This document shows, in pieces, positions 52,897-63,248 of a stretch of 64,000 nt of DNA. Below the pieces are notes generated by a model, which saw only the letters and a program-made list of their open reading frames with translations, had not been told where the DNA came from and did no database searches. Within the stretch, counting starts at the first letter, position 1, and each line of letters starts with the position of its first letter. A program made the position numbers and the translations under genes. Origin of the DNA: an uncultured Coriobacteriaceae bacterium (GTDB lineage Bacteria; Actinomycetota; Coriobacteriia; Coriobacteriales; Atopobiaceae); contig CACZCK010000008.1 of the NCBI GenBank assembly GCA_902779675.1, positions 1 through 64,000 on the forward strand. The letters run 5' to 3'.

Positions 52897-52930
52897 CCTG
52901 ACTCAAAGGGGGTATCCCTTCTGAGTCAGG
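52897..52930. terminator. Bidirectional GGGG-TA-CCCC palindrome
   Basis: CCTGACTCA-AAGGGGGTATCCCTT-CTGAGTCAGG between convergent proA and the YaiI-type gene. Nearly the same sequence as 30211-30237. Its position fits a two-way terminator. Confidence 0.75.
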
Positions 52931-53411
52931 TGCGCTTGGCCTCTTGCAGCATGCGAGTGAGATTGGCGCGAAAGCGCTCGCGGTCGTCGTCCTCGAAGGC
53001 GGCGGGACCCTTGGTGCGGCCGCCCGCGCGGCGCACCTTCTTCTCTTCGTGGCGGATGAACATCATGGAGTCGATGGTCAGCGGGTTGTACTCGTGTCCG
53101 CGCACGCCGATTGCTCGCGCGCCGCGTCCCAGCACGATGGATGCCAGGCCGATATCCTGCGTGACCACCACATCCTGAGGTTGCAGGCGCTCGACGATGG
53201 CAAAGTCTGCCGCGTCGGCGCCGATGCCTACCTGTAGCGTACTCACCCAGAACCCGTCGCGGGGTTCGGTCGGGTCGCTGTGCCGAATATGACGCGACAG
53301 GTTCTGCGTGGAGTTACCGGCCAGTACGCAGGGCACCTTGGCCCGACGCGCGCATTCGAGCGCCTCCCGCGTGACGGGACAGGCGTCCGCATCGATGTAG
53401 AGGGTGGTCAT
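52926..53411 (-). CDS. YaiI/YqxD-family (DUF188) NYN-type protein
   Basis: 161 residues from ATG 53411. Features: TLYIDADACPVTREALECA at the N-terminus, DVVVTQDIGLASIVLGRGARAIG and the basic RRAGGRTKGP segment. The aspartates fit a PIN/NYN-like metal-binding fold, so nuclease activity is possible but not shown. The ribosome site is weak. Confidence 0.9.
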   Translation of the reverse strand: MTTLYIDADACPVTREALECARRAKVPCVLAGNSTQNLSRHIRHSDPTEPRDGFWVSTLQVGIGADAADFAIVERLQPQDVVVTQDIGLASIVLGRGARAIGVRGHEYNPLTIDSMMFIRHEEKKVRRAGGRTKGPAAFEDDDRERFRANLTRMLQEAKRT

Positions 53412-53427
53412 GCTGGCCGCTCGCAGA

Positions 53428-53604
53428 TTACTCGCGCTCGGTCCAGGTGTGGCCGCACTTATTGCAGTAGTACACCTTGACGATGCCCCCGAAGCCATCC
53501 GGATAGCTGTCGGTGCACACCACGTCGTCGCTGCCGCACTGGGGGCAGTCGGGCATGGAGAGGTAGGCGTCCAGCTCGGCGTCGCTGATCTCGGTCACGG
53601 CCAT
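53428..53604 (-). CDS. 58-residue zinc-ribbon protein
   Basis: ATG 53604, 6 bases after AGGAG. The protein has two CxxC pairs: CPQC and CNKC in VYYCNKCGHTWTE, a rubredoxin/TFIIS-like zinc ribbon. It lies just 16 bases upstream of the YaiI-type gene and probably shares its transcript. Below the length normally listed, but start, ribosome site and zinc pattern are clear. Confidence 0.85.
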   Translation of the reverse strand: MAVTEISDAELDAYLSMPDCPQCGSDDVVCTDSYPDGFGGIVKVYYCNKCGHTWTERE

Positions 53605-53818
53605 GGGGGCTCCTGTCGTCGGGGCATCTCGGTGGCACCATTATGGGGCATGCGCGCTCGTGTGGTTGCCGAATGTCGCGGAGGGCACGTCTGACGAGGC
53701 CACCGCTACGCATGGGGTTTTGCGTGCCAGGACGGCCCCTTAGCTTGAACCCTCACCGTGGGTACGTGTGGGGTGTGCGCATTGTCAGCTTGTTCTTATG
53801 GTGTGGGAGATAAGCGGG

Positions 53819-53824
53819 TATAAT
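53819..53824 (+). promoter_or_regulatory. -10 of the tatA transcript
   Basis: A perfect TATAAT 66 bases before the tatA ATG. A weak -35 (TTATGG) sits 17 bases upstream. The leader contains nothing else clear. Confidence 0.65.
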
Positions 53825-53890
53825 CGCTAGACTGTGATGTTATGCCCCGAGACACCGGGGTCTGGTACGTACACTGAAAGGAATCTCGCC

Positions 53891-54193
53891 ATGGGACTTC
53901 GCGCACCTGAGCTTCTCATCATCCTGGTCGTGGCTCTGCTCATCTTTGGACCCAAGAACCTCCCGAAGCTCGGCAAGAGCCTTGGTCAGACGGTCAAGAA
54001 TGTCCGCGAGGGCATGGAGGGCGACGACGAGCCCGCCAAGGTCGAGGCTCCCGCAGAGGCGCCTGCCGAGCCGGCCGTCGCCGAGGCTGAGGCCGAGGAT
54101 GTCGAGGCAGACGTGGTGTTCTGCAGCAAGTGCGGTGCCAAGAACGCCGCCGACGCCGCCTTCTGCAGCAAGTGCGGCGAGAAGCTCGCCTAG
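53891..54193 (+). CDS. tatA: TatA-type protein with C-terminal zinc ribbon
   Basis: 100 residues from ATG 53891, behind AAAGGAA. Residues 1-45 match TatA/E: APELLIILVVALLIFGPKNLPKLGKSLG, with the membrane helix, FGP hinge and amphipathic helix. An acidic/Pro/Ala linker leads to VFCSKCGAKNAADAAFCSKC, a two-CxxC zinc ribbon, at the C-terminus. Typical TatA tails are disordered; a zinc ribbon is unusual. No tatC is in the window. greA follows after 42 bases. Confidence 0.9.
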   Translation: MGLRAPELLIILVVALLIFGPKNLPKLGKSLGQTVKNVREGMEGDDEPAKVEAPAEAPAEPAVAEAEAEDVEADVVFCSKCGAKNAADAAFCSKCGEKLA

Positions 54194-54235
54194 TCGGCCA
54201 CCTCAGCCAGGCAACCTACCCAGAGAAAGCGCAAC

Positions 54236-54703
54236 ATGGATACGAAGGAAATCATTCTTACCCGAGAGGGCCGCGAGAAGCTCGAGCAGGAGCTCGAGGA
54301 GCGCACTGGCGCACGCCGCGAGGAGATCATCGAGCGCCTCAAGGAGGCCCGCGGCTTTGGCGACCTCTCCGAGAACGCCGAGTATGACGCCGCCCGCGAG
54401 GAGCAGGCCCGCAACGAGTCTCGCATCAACGAGATCGAGCAGATCCTGGCCGTGGCTCGCATTGCCGACGGCGACGCCATGTCGGTCTCCATCGGCAGCA
54501 AGGTCGAGATCGAGGACGAGCGCGGCAAGCGCCTCACCTTCCAGATCGTGGGTACTACCCAGACCGACTCGCTCAACCACCTCATCTCCAACGAGAGCCC
54601 TGCTGGCAAGGCCATGATCGGTCACGTGACCGGCGACCGCGTGTCGTTTACCACGCCCAGCGGCAAGGTGCGCCAGTACACCATCACCAACATCGAGGTC
54701 TAA
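54236..54703 (+). CDS. greA: Transcription elongation factor GreA
   Basis: 155 residues. GreA rescues backtracked RNA polymerase by promoting transcript cleavage. The N-terminal coiled coil has the tip GDLSENAEYDAAREEQ with its acidic residues; the C-terminal FKBP-like domain shows ISNESPAGKAMIGHVTGD. AGAGAAAG is a modest ribosome site. Standard length. Confidence 0.96.
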   Translation: MDTKEIILTREGREKLEQELEERTGARREEIIERLKEARGFGDLSENAEYDAAREEQARNESRINEIEQILAVARIADGDAMSVSIGSKVEIEDERGKRLTFQIVGTTQTDSLNHLISNESPAGKAMIGHVTGDRVSFTTPSGKVRQYTITNIEV

Positions 54704-54719
54704 CGAACAACGCCCGAAA

Positions 54720-54775
54720 CACTTGGGGGTAACCCCCTTTTGTCCCTCGGGACAAAAGGGGGTTACCCCCAAGTG
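54720..54775. repeat. Near-perfect paired GGGG-TA-CCCC palindrome, greA-lysS
   Basis: Perfect 27-base arms (54720-54746 and 54749-54775) with a 2-base loop; each arm contains its own GGGGGTAACCCCC palindrome. It begins 16 bases after greA and ends 28 bases before lysS. Strongest member of the family. Confidence 0.85.
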
Positions 54776-54803
54776 CCCGATTCGTATGCAAGGAGCAAAA
54801 AGC

Positions 54804-57320
54804 ATGGCCAGCCAGCCCACCGAGCAGACGGCACACGTCGACGAGCGCACCGCGCGCCGTACCCGCCGCCAGTCGCTTATTGATGCAGGCATCAACCCCT
54901 ATCCCATCAAGTCCGAGGTGACGGCTCACGCCGCCGAGCTCGAGGAGCGCTACGCCTCCCTCGAGGCCGGGCAGGACACCACCGACGAGTACTCGGTGGC
55001 CGGCCGCATCCGCGCGCTGCGCAACCAGGGCAAGGTGGCCTTCGTCGTGCTGGAGGACTGCACGGGCCAGCTGCAGCTGTTCTGCCGCATCAACAACCTT
55101 TCGGAGGACGCTTGGGCGCTGCTCGGCCAGCTCGACTTGGGCGACATCCTCGGTGCCACGGGCACCATCATGCGCACGCGCCGCGGCCAGCTCTCGCTTG
55201 CCCCCACGTCGCTCACGCTGCTCTCCAAGTCGTGCCGCCCCCTGCCCGAGAAGTTCCATGGCCTCACCGACAAGGAGGTGCGCTACCGCCAGCGCTACGT
55301 TGACCTCATCATGAACCCCGAGGTCAAGGAGACCTTCGTCAAGCGCTCCAAGCTCATCTCGGGCATGCGTCGCTTCATGGAGGCCCAGGGCTACCTCGAG
55401 GTCGAGACCCCCATCCTGCAGGAGACCCTCGGCGGCGCCAACGCCAAGCCCTTCACCACGCACTTCAATGCGCTCGACCAGGACTGCTACCTGCGTATTG
55501 CCACCGAGCTGCACCTCAAGCGCTGCATCGTGGGCGGCATGGAGCGCGTCTTTGAGCTGGGGCGCCAGTTCCGCAACGAGGGCATGGACCTTACGCACAA
55601 CCCCGAGTTCACCAGCATGGAGGCCTACTGCGCCTACTCCGACCTCGAGGGCATGAAGCGCCTTACCGAGGGCCTCTTTACTGCGTGCCGCGAGGCCGTG
55701 GGCCTGCCCGAGCAGTTCGAGTACCAGGGCGTGACCATCGACATGTCGGTGCCGTTCCGTTCCGCCCCCATGGCCGAGCTGGTCAGTGAGAAGGTCGGCG
55801 AGAAGATCGACATGGAGACGCCGGTCGAGCATGCCCGCCAGATCCTCGACCGCCTGGGCCTGGAGTACGACCAGAGCTGGGGCATCGGCCGCCTGATCTT
55901 TACCATCTACGACGAGCTGTGCGAGGGCGACCTGGTCAACCCGACCTTCGTGTGCGACTACCCGGTGGAGGTCAGCCCGCTGGCCAAGCGCAAGGACGAC
56001 GATCCGCGCCTTACCGACCGCTTCGAGCTGGTGGTGGCCGGTCACGAGTACGCCAACGCGTTCTCCGAGCTCAACGACCCCGTCGACCAGGAGGAGCGCT
56101 TTGCCGCCCAGGTTGCTGCCAAGGAGGCTGGCGACGACGAGGCCATGGAGTACGACTACGACTACGTGCGCGCCCTCGAGTACGGCATGCCGCCCGCGGG
56201 TGGCATCGGCTGGGGCATCGACCGCATGATCATGCTCTTTACCGACAGCGCCTCCATCCGCGACGTGCTGCTGTTCCCGCACATGCGCCCGGAGAAGCGT
56301 GCCGCGGCGCCCACTCCCACGGATGGCAAGCTGACGACCGGCCTTACGCGCGAGCAGGCGCACGACCTGCTGGTCAAGTACAACGAGGACTGGTTCCACG
56401 TGGCGCACGGCGAGACCCTCGAGGGCCTCATGCGCTACTACGCCCAGAAGCTCGACCCCGAGAACGTGGAGTTCTGGGGCCAGGTGGGCATGCTGCACGA
56501 CCTCGACTGGGAGAAGTGGCCCGACGAGGTGCAGCATACCGTCAAGACGGCCGAGCTGCTCGCCGAGGCCGGGGCCAACCCCGCGCTGGCGCACAGCATC
56601 CAGACGCACAACTCCGATCTCAACCCCGAGCTGCCCAAGCCCGAGCACGTCATGGAGAAGTGGCTCTATGCCACCGACGAGCTCAGCGGCCTGATCCAGG
56701 CAGTGGCCAAGATGCGCCCGAGCGGTAGCGTCACCGACATGGAGCTTAAGAGCCTCAAGAAGAAGTTCAAGAACAAGAAGTTTGCGGCCGGCTGCAACCG
56801 CGAGGTCATCGCGCATGGCGCAGAGCTTCTGGATATGGAGCTCGACGAGCTGTTTGCCAGCGTGATCGAGGCCTTCAAGGCCATCGCACCGGTGGGTGAC
56901 ATCTACGCAAAGAGCGACGAGTCCGAGGAGGAGCAGCCGCAGATTCCACAGGAGGGCATCTACATCGAGCCGCTCTTTGCCGACGAGGTTGACTTTGGCA
57001 CCTTCAGCAAATCCGACTTCCGCGTGGTCAAGGTCAAGGAGTGCACCGAGGTGCCCAAGAGCAAGAAGCTGCTGCACTTCGTGCTCGATGACGGTACGGG
57101 AACCGACCGCGTGATCCTGTCGGGCATCAAGGACTACTACCAGCCCGAGGAGCTTGTGGGCAAGAGCCTGGTGGCCATCGTCAACCTGCCCCCGCGCAAG
57201 ATGATGGGCATCGACAGCTGCGGCATGCTGCTTTCGGCCATCCATACCGAGGACGGCAAGGAGGGCCTCAACCTGCTGATGGTGGACGACGCCATTCCTG
57301 CAGGCGCCAAGCTGTACTAG
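54804..57320 (+). CDS. lysS: Lysyl-tRNA synthetase fused to HD and tRNA-binding domains
   Basis: 838 residues from ATG 54804 behind AAGGAGC. Residues 1-500 are a full class II LysRS (OB fold, motif 2 FRNEGMDLTHNPEF, motif 3 GGIGWGIDRMIMLF about 466-478), standard length alone about 500. Residues about 515-720 form an HD-domain module: His565-Asp566 in MLHDLDWEKWP, then HTVKTAELLAEAG and a late IQTHN. Residues about 727-838 match the EMAPII/MetRS-type tRNA-binding OB fold (DFRVVKVKECTEVPKSKKLLHFVL). The HD part could cleave a phosphate ester. Confidence 0.93.
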   Translation: MASQPTEQTAHVDERTARRTRRQSLIDAGINPYPIKSEVTAHAAELEERYASLEAGQDTTDEYSVAGRIRALRNQGKVAFVVLEDCTGQLQLFCRINNLSEDAWALLGQLDLGDILGATGTIMRTRRGQLSLAPTSLTLLSKSCRPLPEKFHGLTDKEVRYRQRYVDLIMNPEVKETFVKRSKLISGMRRFMEAQGYLEVETPILQETLGGANAKPFTTHFNALDQDCYLRIATELHLKRCIVGGMERVFELGRQFRNEGMDLTHNPEFTSMEAYCAYSDLEGMKRLTEGLFTACREAVGLPEQFEYQGVTIDMSVPFRSAPMAELVSEKVGEKIDMETPVEHARQILDRLGLEYDQSWGIGRLIFTIYDELCEGDLVNPTFVCDYPVEVSPLAKRKDDDPRLTDRFELVVAGHEYANAFSELNDPVDQEERFAAQVAAKEAGDDEAMEYDYDYVRALEYGMPPAGGIGWGIDRMIMLFTDSASIRDVLLFPHMRPEKRAAAPTPTDGKLTTGLTREQAHDLLVKYNEDWFHVAHGETLEGLMRYYAQKLDPENVEFWGQVGMLHDLDWEKWPDEVQHTVKTAELLAEAGANPALAHSIQTHNSDLNPELPKPEHVMEKWLYATDELSGLIQAVAKMRPSGSVTDMELKSLKKKFKNKKFAAGCNREVIAHGAELLDMELDELFASVIEAFKAIAPVGDIYAKSDESEEEQPQIPQEGIYIEPLFADEVDFGTFSKSDFRVVKVKECTEVPKSKKLLHFVLDDGTGTDRVILSGIKDYYQPEELVGKSLVAIVNLPPRKMMGIDSCGMLLSAIHTEDGKEGLNLLMVDDAIPAGAKLY

Positions 57321-57337
57321 GATCGGCCAGCTCACTT

Positions 57338-57374
57338 CGTGGCACCGAGATTCCCTGGGAGCAAGCGTGCCACG
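57338..57374 (+). terminator. Hairpin after lysS
   Basis: CGTGGCAC pairs with GTGCCACG over a 21-base loop, 17 bases after the stop. No T run. Confidence 0.5.
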
Positions 57375-57423
57375 GGGCGGTATATCTCAGTGCCATTGTG
57401 GGTACAAACCATAACAGCTAACC

Positions 57424-57463
57424 TGACTGCCAGCGGTGGAGGGTGCTCCACAGCTGGCAGTCA
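57424..57463 (+). promoter_or_regulatory. Inverted repeat upstream of clpC
   Basis: TGACTGCCAGC pairs with GCTGGCAGTCA, with inner GTGGA/TCCAC pairs. It ends 27 bases before the clpC ATG. It does not match CtsR or CIRCE boxes by eye; it may be an operator or leader stem. Confidence 0.5.
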
Positions 57464-57490
57464 CTGTTTATGAGGGGGTGTCAGACCCAC

Positions 57491-60100
<2,610 letters not shown>

Positions 60101-60104
60101 CTTA

Positions 60105-60138
60105 CGTGCCCGCATGGGGGTTGCCCCATGCGGGCACG
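60105..60138 (+). terminator. Terminator after clpC
   Basis: Perfect 15-base stem CGTGCCCGCATGGGG/CCCCATGCGGGCACG with GTTG loop. Confidence 0.8.
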
Positions 60139-60179
60139 CTTGCAGATGCCACCTTTGTTCCAGTTTGGGCATCGTGGCT

Positions 60180-60185
60180 TATACT
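60180..60185 (+). promoter_or_regulatory. -10 of the disA transcript
   Basis: TATACT 62 bases before the disA ATG, after the clpC terminator. No clear -35. Confidence 0.5.
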
Positions 60186-60247
60186 TGTTTTTATGACCAC
60201 ACGGCCGGTCTGCCCAGCGGATCGGCCTGCACCGATAGGAGGAGCCT

Positions 60248-61315
60248 ATGGACACTACCATCCGCGAATCCAAGCTGTCCGAGCGTCTTGCCGATGCCAT
60301 CAGGCAGACGGCTCCCGGCACGGCGCTGCGTCACGCCCTCGACATGATCATTGCTGGCCATTTGGGGGCGCTCATCTGCATCGGCGACACCGAGAACGTG
60401 CTCGCAGCGGGCGACGACGGCTTTAAGCTGGACATCTCGTTTACTGCCAACCGCCTGTTCGAGCTTTCCAAGATGGATGGCGCCATCGTGGTCGACAAGG
60501 ACCTCACGCAGATTCTGCGCGCCAACTACCACCTCAACCCCGACCCGTCGTTGCCCACCTCCGAGACGGGCATGCGCCATCGCACCGCAGCGCGCATGAG
60601 CCTGCTCACTCGTGCGGTGGTGATCTCGGTGTCGGAGCGTCGCCAGGTAATCACGCTGTACGTCGATGGCCGCGGCCACCAGATCCGCACCGTGGCAGAG
60701 CTCATGACCTCGGTCAACCAGCTGCTCGTCTCGATGCAGAACACCCGCCAGCAGCTCGACCGCAGCCTGCTGCGCCTCACCACGCTCGAGCTGGACAACT
60801 ACGTGACCTTCGAAGACGTGGCCGACACGCTCTACCTCTTTGAGGTGCTCATGACCGAGTCCGAGGCGCTCGACCGCGTGATCTTGCAGCTGGGCCGCGA
60901 GGGGCGCACCATCAGGATGCAGCGCGACGAGTTCATTGGCGACATGGACGACAAGTACACGCTCATGATTCGCGACTACGCGGCCGACTCTTCGGAGGCG
61001 AGCGCCGAGGCCATCCGCCGCGCGCTGCACGACACCAACAACACCAAGCTGCGCTCGGCATCGCGCATTGCCGAGCTGCTGGGCTACCAGGGCAAGTCGG
61101 AGGACTCCACCATCACGCCGCTGGGCCTGCGCACGCTCTCCAACGTGAGCGTGGTGCGCCGCGGTATGGCCGACAAGATCGTGGGTGAGTACGGCTCGCT
61201 CTCCGAGCTCATGGACGACATCGAGCAGAACCCCGACCGCCTGGACGACCTGGGCGTGGACAATCCGACCATCCTGGCCGACAGCCTCTATCGCATGTGG
61301 GGCAAGCGGGCATGA
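60248..61315 (+). CDS. disA: Diadenylate cyclase DisA (c-di-AMP synthase)
   Basis: 355 residues, ATAGGAGGAG before the ATG. The DAC domain has the paired motifs DGA (Asp77-Ala79) and RHR (Arg110-Arg112). A helical middle and C-terminal HhH DNA-binding region (SASRIAELLGYQG, YGSLSELMDDI) follow, as in DisA that scans DNA for branches. c-di-AMP controls potassium and osmolyte balance. Its stop overlaps ispD by the four bases ATGA. Confidence 0.96.
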   Translation: MDTTIRESKLSERLADAIRQTAPGTALRHALDMIIAGHLGALICIGDTENVLAAGDDGFKLDISFTANRLFELSKMDGAIVVDKDLTQILRANYHLNPDPSLPTSETGMRHRTAARMSLLTRAVVISVSERRQVITLYVDGRGHQIRTVAELMTSVNQLLVSMQNTRQQLDRSLLRLTTLELDNYVTFEDVADTLYLFEVLMTESEALDRVILQLGREGRTIRMQRDEFIGDMDDKYTLMIRDYAADSSEASAEAIRRALHDTNNTKLRSASRIAELLGYQGKSEDSTITPLGLRTLSNVSVVRRGMADKIVGEYGSLSELMDDIEQNPDRLDDLGVDNPTILADSLYRMWGKRA

Positions 61316-62085
61316 GCGACCTCTCTGCCTGTGCCTGCGCCCAGAGGGAGCGCCTTGGGTCTGCCGAGGAAGGGCCTGACACCTGCGCCATCATCGTGGC
61401 GGGCGGGTCGGGTGAGCGCTTTGGCGACCCGCGCGGCAAGCAGTTCGTGGAGCTGTGCGGCCTGCCCATCATGGCGTGGTCCATCTTGGCCTTCGACCGT
61501 GCCCCCTCGGTGGGGCATCTGGTGGTGGTCTGCCCGCATGGTCGCCTGGAGGAGGTCAGGCGCGACGTGCTTGCCGGGCTTGCGCTGCGCTGTGACGTGA
61601 CGCTCACTCTGGCGGGCGTCACTCGCCAGGACTCGGTGTTCTCGGGACTGGTGGCCATGCCGCCCGACTTCGAGCTGGTGGCCATCCATGATGGCGCCCG
61701 CCCGCTAGTGGAGGTCGACGCAATCGAGCGCTGCATCGCGGCCGTGCGTGCCGACAAGACGCTCGCTGGCGCCATCCTGGCCTCGCGTGAGACTGACACC
61801 CTCAAGCTCACCGATGCGGAGGGGCACATTCTGGCCACGCCCGACCGCAGCAACTACTGGTGCGCGCAGACGCCGCAGGTGTTTCGTGCGCGCACCATCA
61901 TGGCGGCGCACAAGGCTGCCGTCTGGGACGACTTCGTGGGCACCGACGACGCATCGCTGGTGGAGCACCGCGGCGGGCGTGTGCGGGTGGTGGAGTCGCC
62001 GCGCGACAACATCAAGATCACCGTGCCGGAGGACCTGGCCATTGCCGAGGCGACGCTTACCCGCCGTCTGGAGCAGGGCGACTGA
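61312..62085 (+). CDS. ispD: 2-C-methyl-D-erythritol 4-phosphate cytidylyltransferase
   Basis: 257 residues from ATG 61312 overlapping disA. IspD joins CTP to MEP in isoprenoid synthesis. Features: CAIIVAGGSGERFGDPRGKQF, VAIHDGARPLVE and ITVPEDLAIAEA. It has an N-terminal extension of about 25 residues over the family norm. ispF follows, so the MEP steps are clustered. Confidence 0.95.
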   Translation: MSDLSACACAQRERLGSAEEGPDTCAIIVAGGSGERFGDPRGKQFVELCGLPIMAWSILAFDRAPSVGHLVVVCPHGRLEEVRRDVLAGLALRCDVTLTLAGVTRQDSVFSGLVAMPPDFELVAIHDGARPLVEVDAIERCIAAVRADKTLAGAILASRETDTLKLTDAEGHILATPDRSNYWCAQTPQVFRARTIMAAHKAAVWDDFVGTDDASLVEHRGGRVRVVESPRDNIKITVPEDLAIAEATLTRRLEQGD

Positions 62086-62127
62086 GCGCGGAGCCGGCCT
62101 GGTCGAGGTCGGCAGAGAGGGGTGCGG

Positions 62128-62604
62128 ATGCTGCACATCGGACACGGCTATGACGTGCATGCCTTTGCCGAGGGCCGCCGTCTCATCTTGGGCGGGGTCG
62201 ACATCCCGTACGCGCGCGGGCTCGCTGGGCACTCGGATGCCGACGTGCTCGCCCATGCGTTGATGGACGCGCTGCTGGGCGCCATGCGCGCCGATGACAT
62301 TGGCCAGCTCTTTCCCGACAACGACCCAGCCTATGAGGGGGCCGACTCGCTCGTGCTGCTTTCGCGGGTGGCCGAGCTGGCCCGCAGCCGGGGGTATCGC
62401 ATCTGCGACTGCGACTGCACCGTGGCGGCGCAAGCGCCCAAACTGGCGCCGCACCGGCAGGCCATGCGTCAGAATCTGGCCGACGCCATGGGTGTGCCTG
62501 TGAGCGCGGTGGGCGTGAAGGCCACGACCACCGAGCATCTTGGATTCGTGGGACGAAAGGAGGGCATCGCCGCATGGGCGGTGGCCCTTCTGGAGGAGGT
62601 GTAA
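62128..62604 (+). CDS. ispF: 2-C-methyl-D-erythritol 2,4-cyclodiphosphate synthase
   Basis: 158 residues from ATG 62128 (GTG 62122 is an alternative), with GAGAGGGG upstream. IspF cyclises CDP-MEP 2-phosphate. Features: metal-binding GHGYDVHAF, ARGLAGHSDADVLAHALMDALLGA, DIGQLFPDND and KATTTEHLGFVGR. Standard length. Confidence 0.96.
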   Translation: MLHIGHGYDVHAFAEGRRLILGGVDIPYARGLAGHSDADVLAHALMDALLGAMRADDIGQLFPDNDPAYEGADSLVLLSRVAELARSRGYRICDCDCTVAAQAPKLAPHRQAMRQNLADAMGVPVSAVGVKATTTEHLGFVGRKEGIAAWAVALLEEV

Positions 62605-62608
62605 CCGC

Positions 62609-63130
62609 ATGGCGCGCATCAGGTTTGACAACCCCCAGGAGCGCGAGACGTTCCATGCCAAGGAGTCGTGGGTTCCGGTGGTGCTGGGCGGCGTGCCCCT
62701 TGCGTTGGTCTGCGGACTCGTCTCGTGGGCAGTCGCGCGCTTTGTGAATCCCGACCTGTTGGTCACCTGCGTGCTTGCGAGCATCCTGGTCACCATCCTG
62801 TCGCGGGTGCCGCATGTGATCGACAACTGGCGCACCGACGTGGTGGTCACTGACCGGCGCCTCTATTACCGCCACGGCATCTTTGACGTGACCGACCACG
62901 TGACCGACCTGGGAAGCATCACCGACGTCACGGTGGACCCCACCATTGCGGGCCGTATGTTCAACTACGCCAATGTGCGCATCCAGACCAAGGCGGGTGA
63001 CGACGACTTCGTGCTCAAGGAGATTGCCGACGCCTACACCATGCGCAAGGTGATCAACGTGGGTCGCGACAAGCTGGAAGGCTCTGCCGCTCCCGTGCAG
63101 CCGCAGCGCAGGCCGACGCGCAGGCGCTGA
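62609..63130 (+). CDS. Membrane protein with bacterial PH domain (YdbS/bPH2-like)
   Basis: 173 residues from ATG 62609, after GGAGGAGG. Two membrane segments (about 21-65) are followed by TDVVVTDRRLYYRHGIFD...HVTDLGSITDV, typical of the bPH_2 domain, and a basic tail. Such proteins are envelope-associated, role unknown. It may be co-transcribed with ispF. Confidence 0.85.
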   Translation: MARIRFDNPQERETFHAKESWVPVVLGGVPLALVCGLVSWAVARFVNPDLLVTCVLASILVTILSRVPHVIDNWRTDVVVTDRRLYYRHGIFDVTDHVTDLGSITDVTVDPTIAGRMFNYANVRIQTKAGDDDFVLKEIADAYTMRKVINVGRDKLEGSAAPVQPQRRPTRRR

Positions 63131-63187
63131 GCATTGGAGCGTTGGTGGCCGCACGGTTTCGGCACAGCGCACGGTGCGCCTTCACGC

Positions 63188-63193
63188 TAGAAT
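63188..63193 (+). promoter_or_regulatory. -10 of cysS
   Basis: TAGAAT 56 bases before the cysS ATG. No clear -35 and no T-box visible. Confidence 0.45.
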
Positions 63194-63248
63194 CAGTACG
63201 CCACAAATCGGGACATTCGCGAGTCATGACACAAAAGGAGACCTGTCC

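Noticed and set aside
57375-57490. CtsR or CIRCE operator before clpC
   Set aside because: The inverted repeat present has a different sequence from both consensus boxes.
63131-63248. T-box leader before cysS
   Set aside because: Too short and no T-box core seen.
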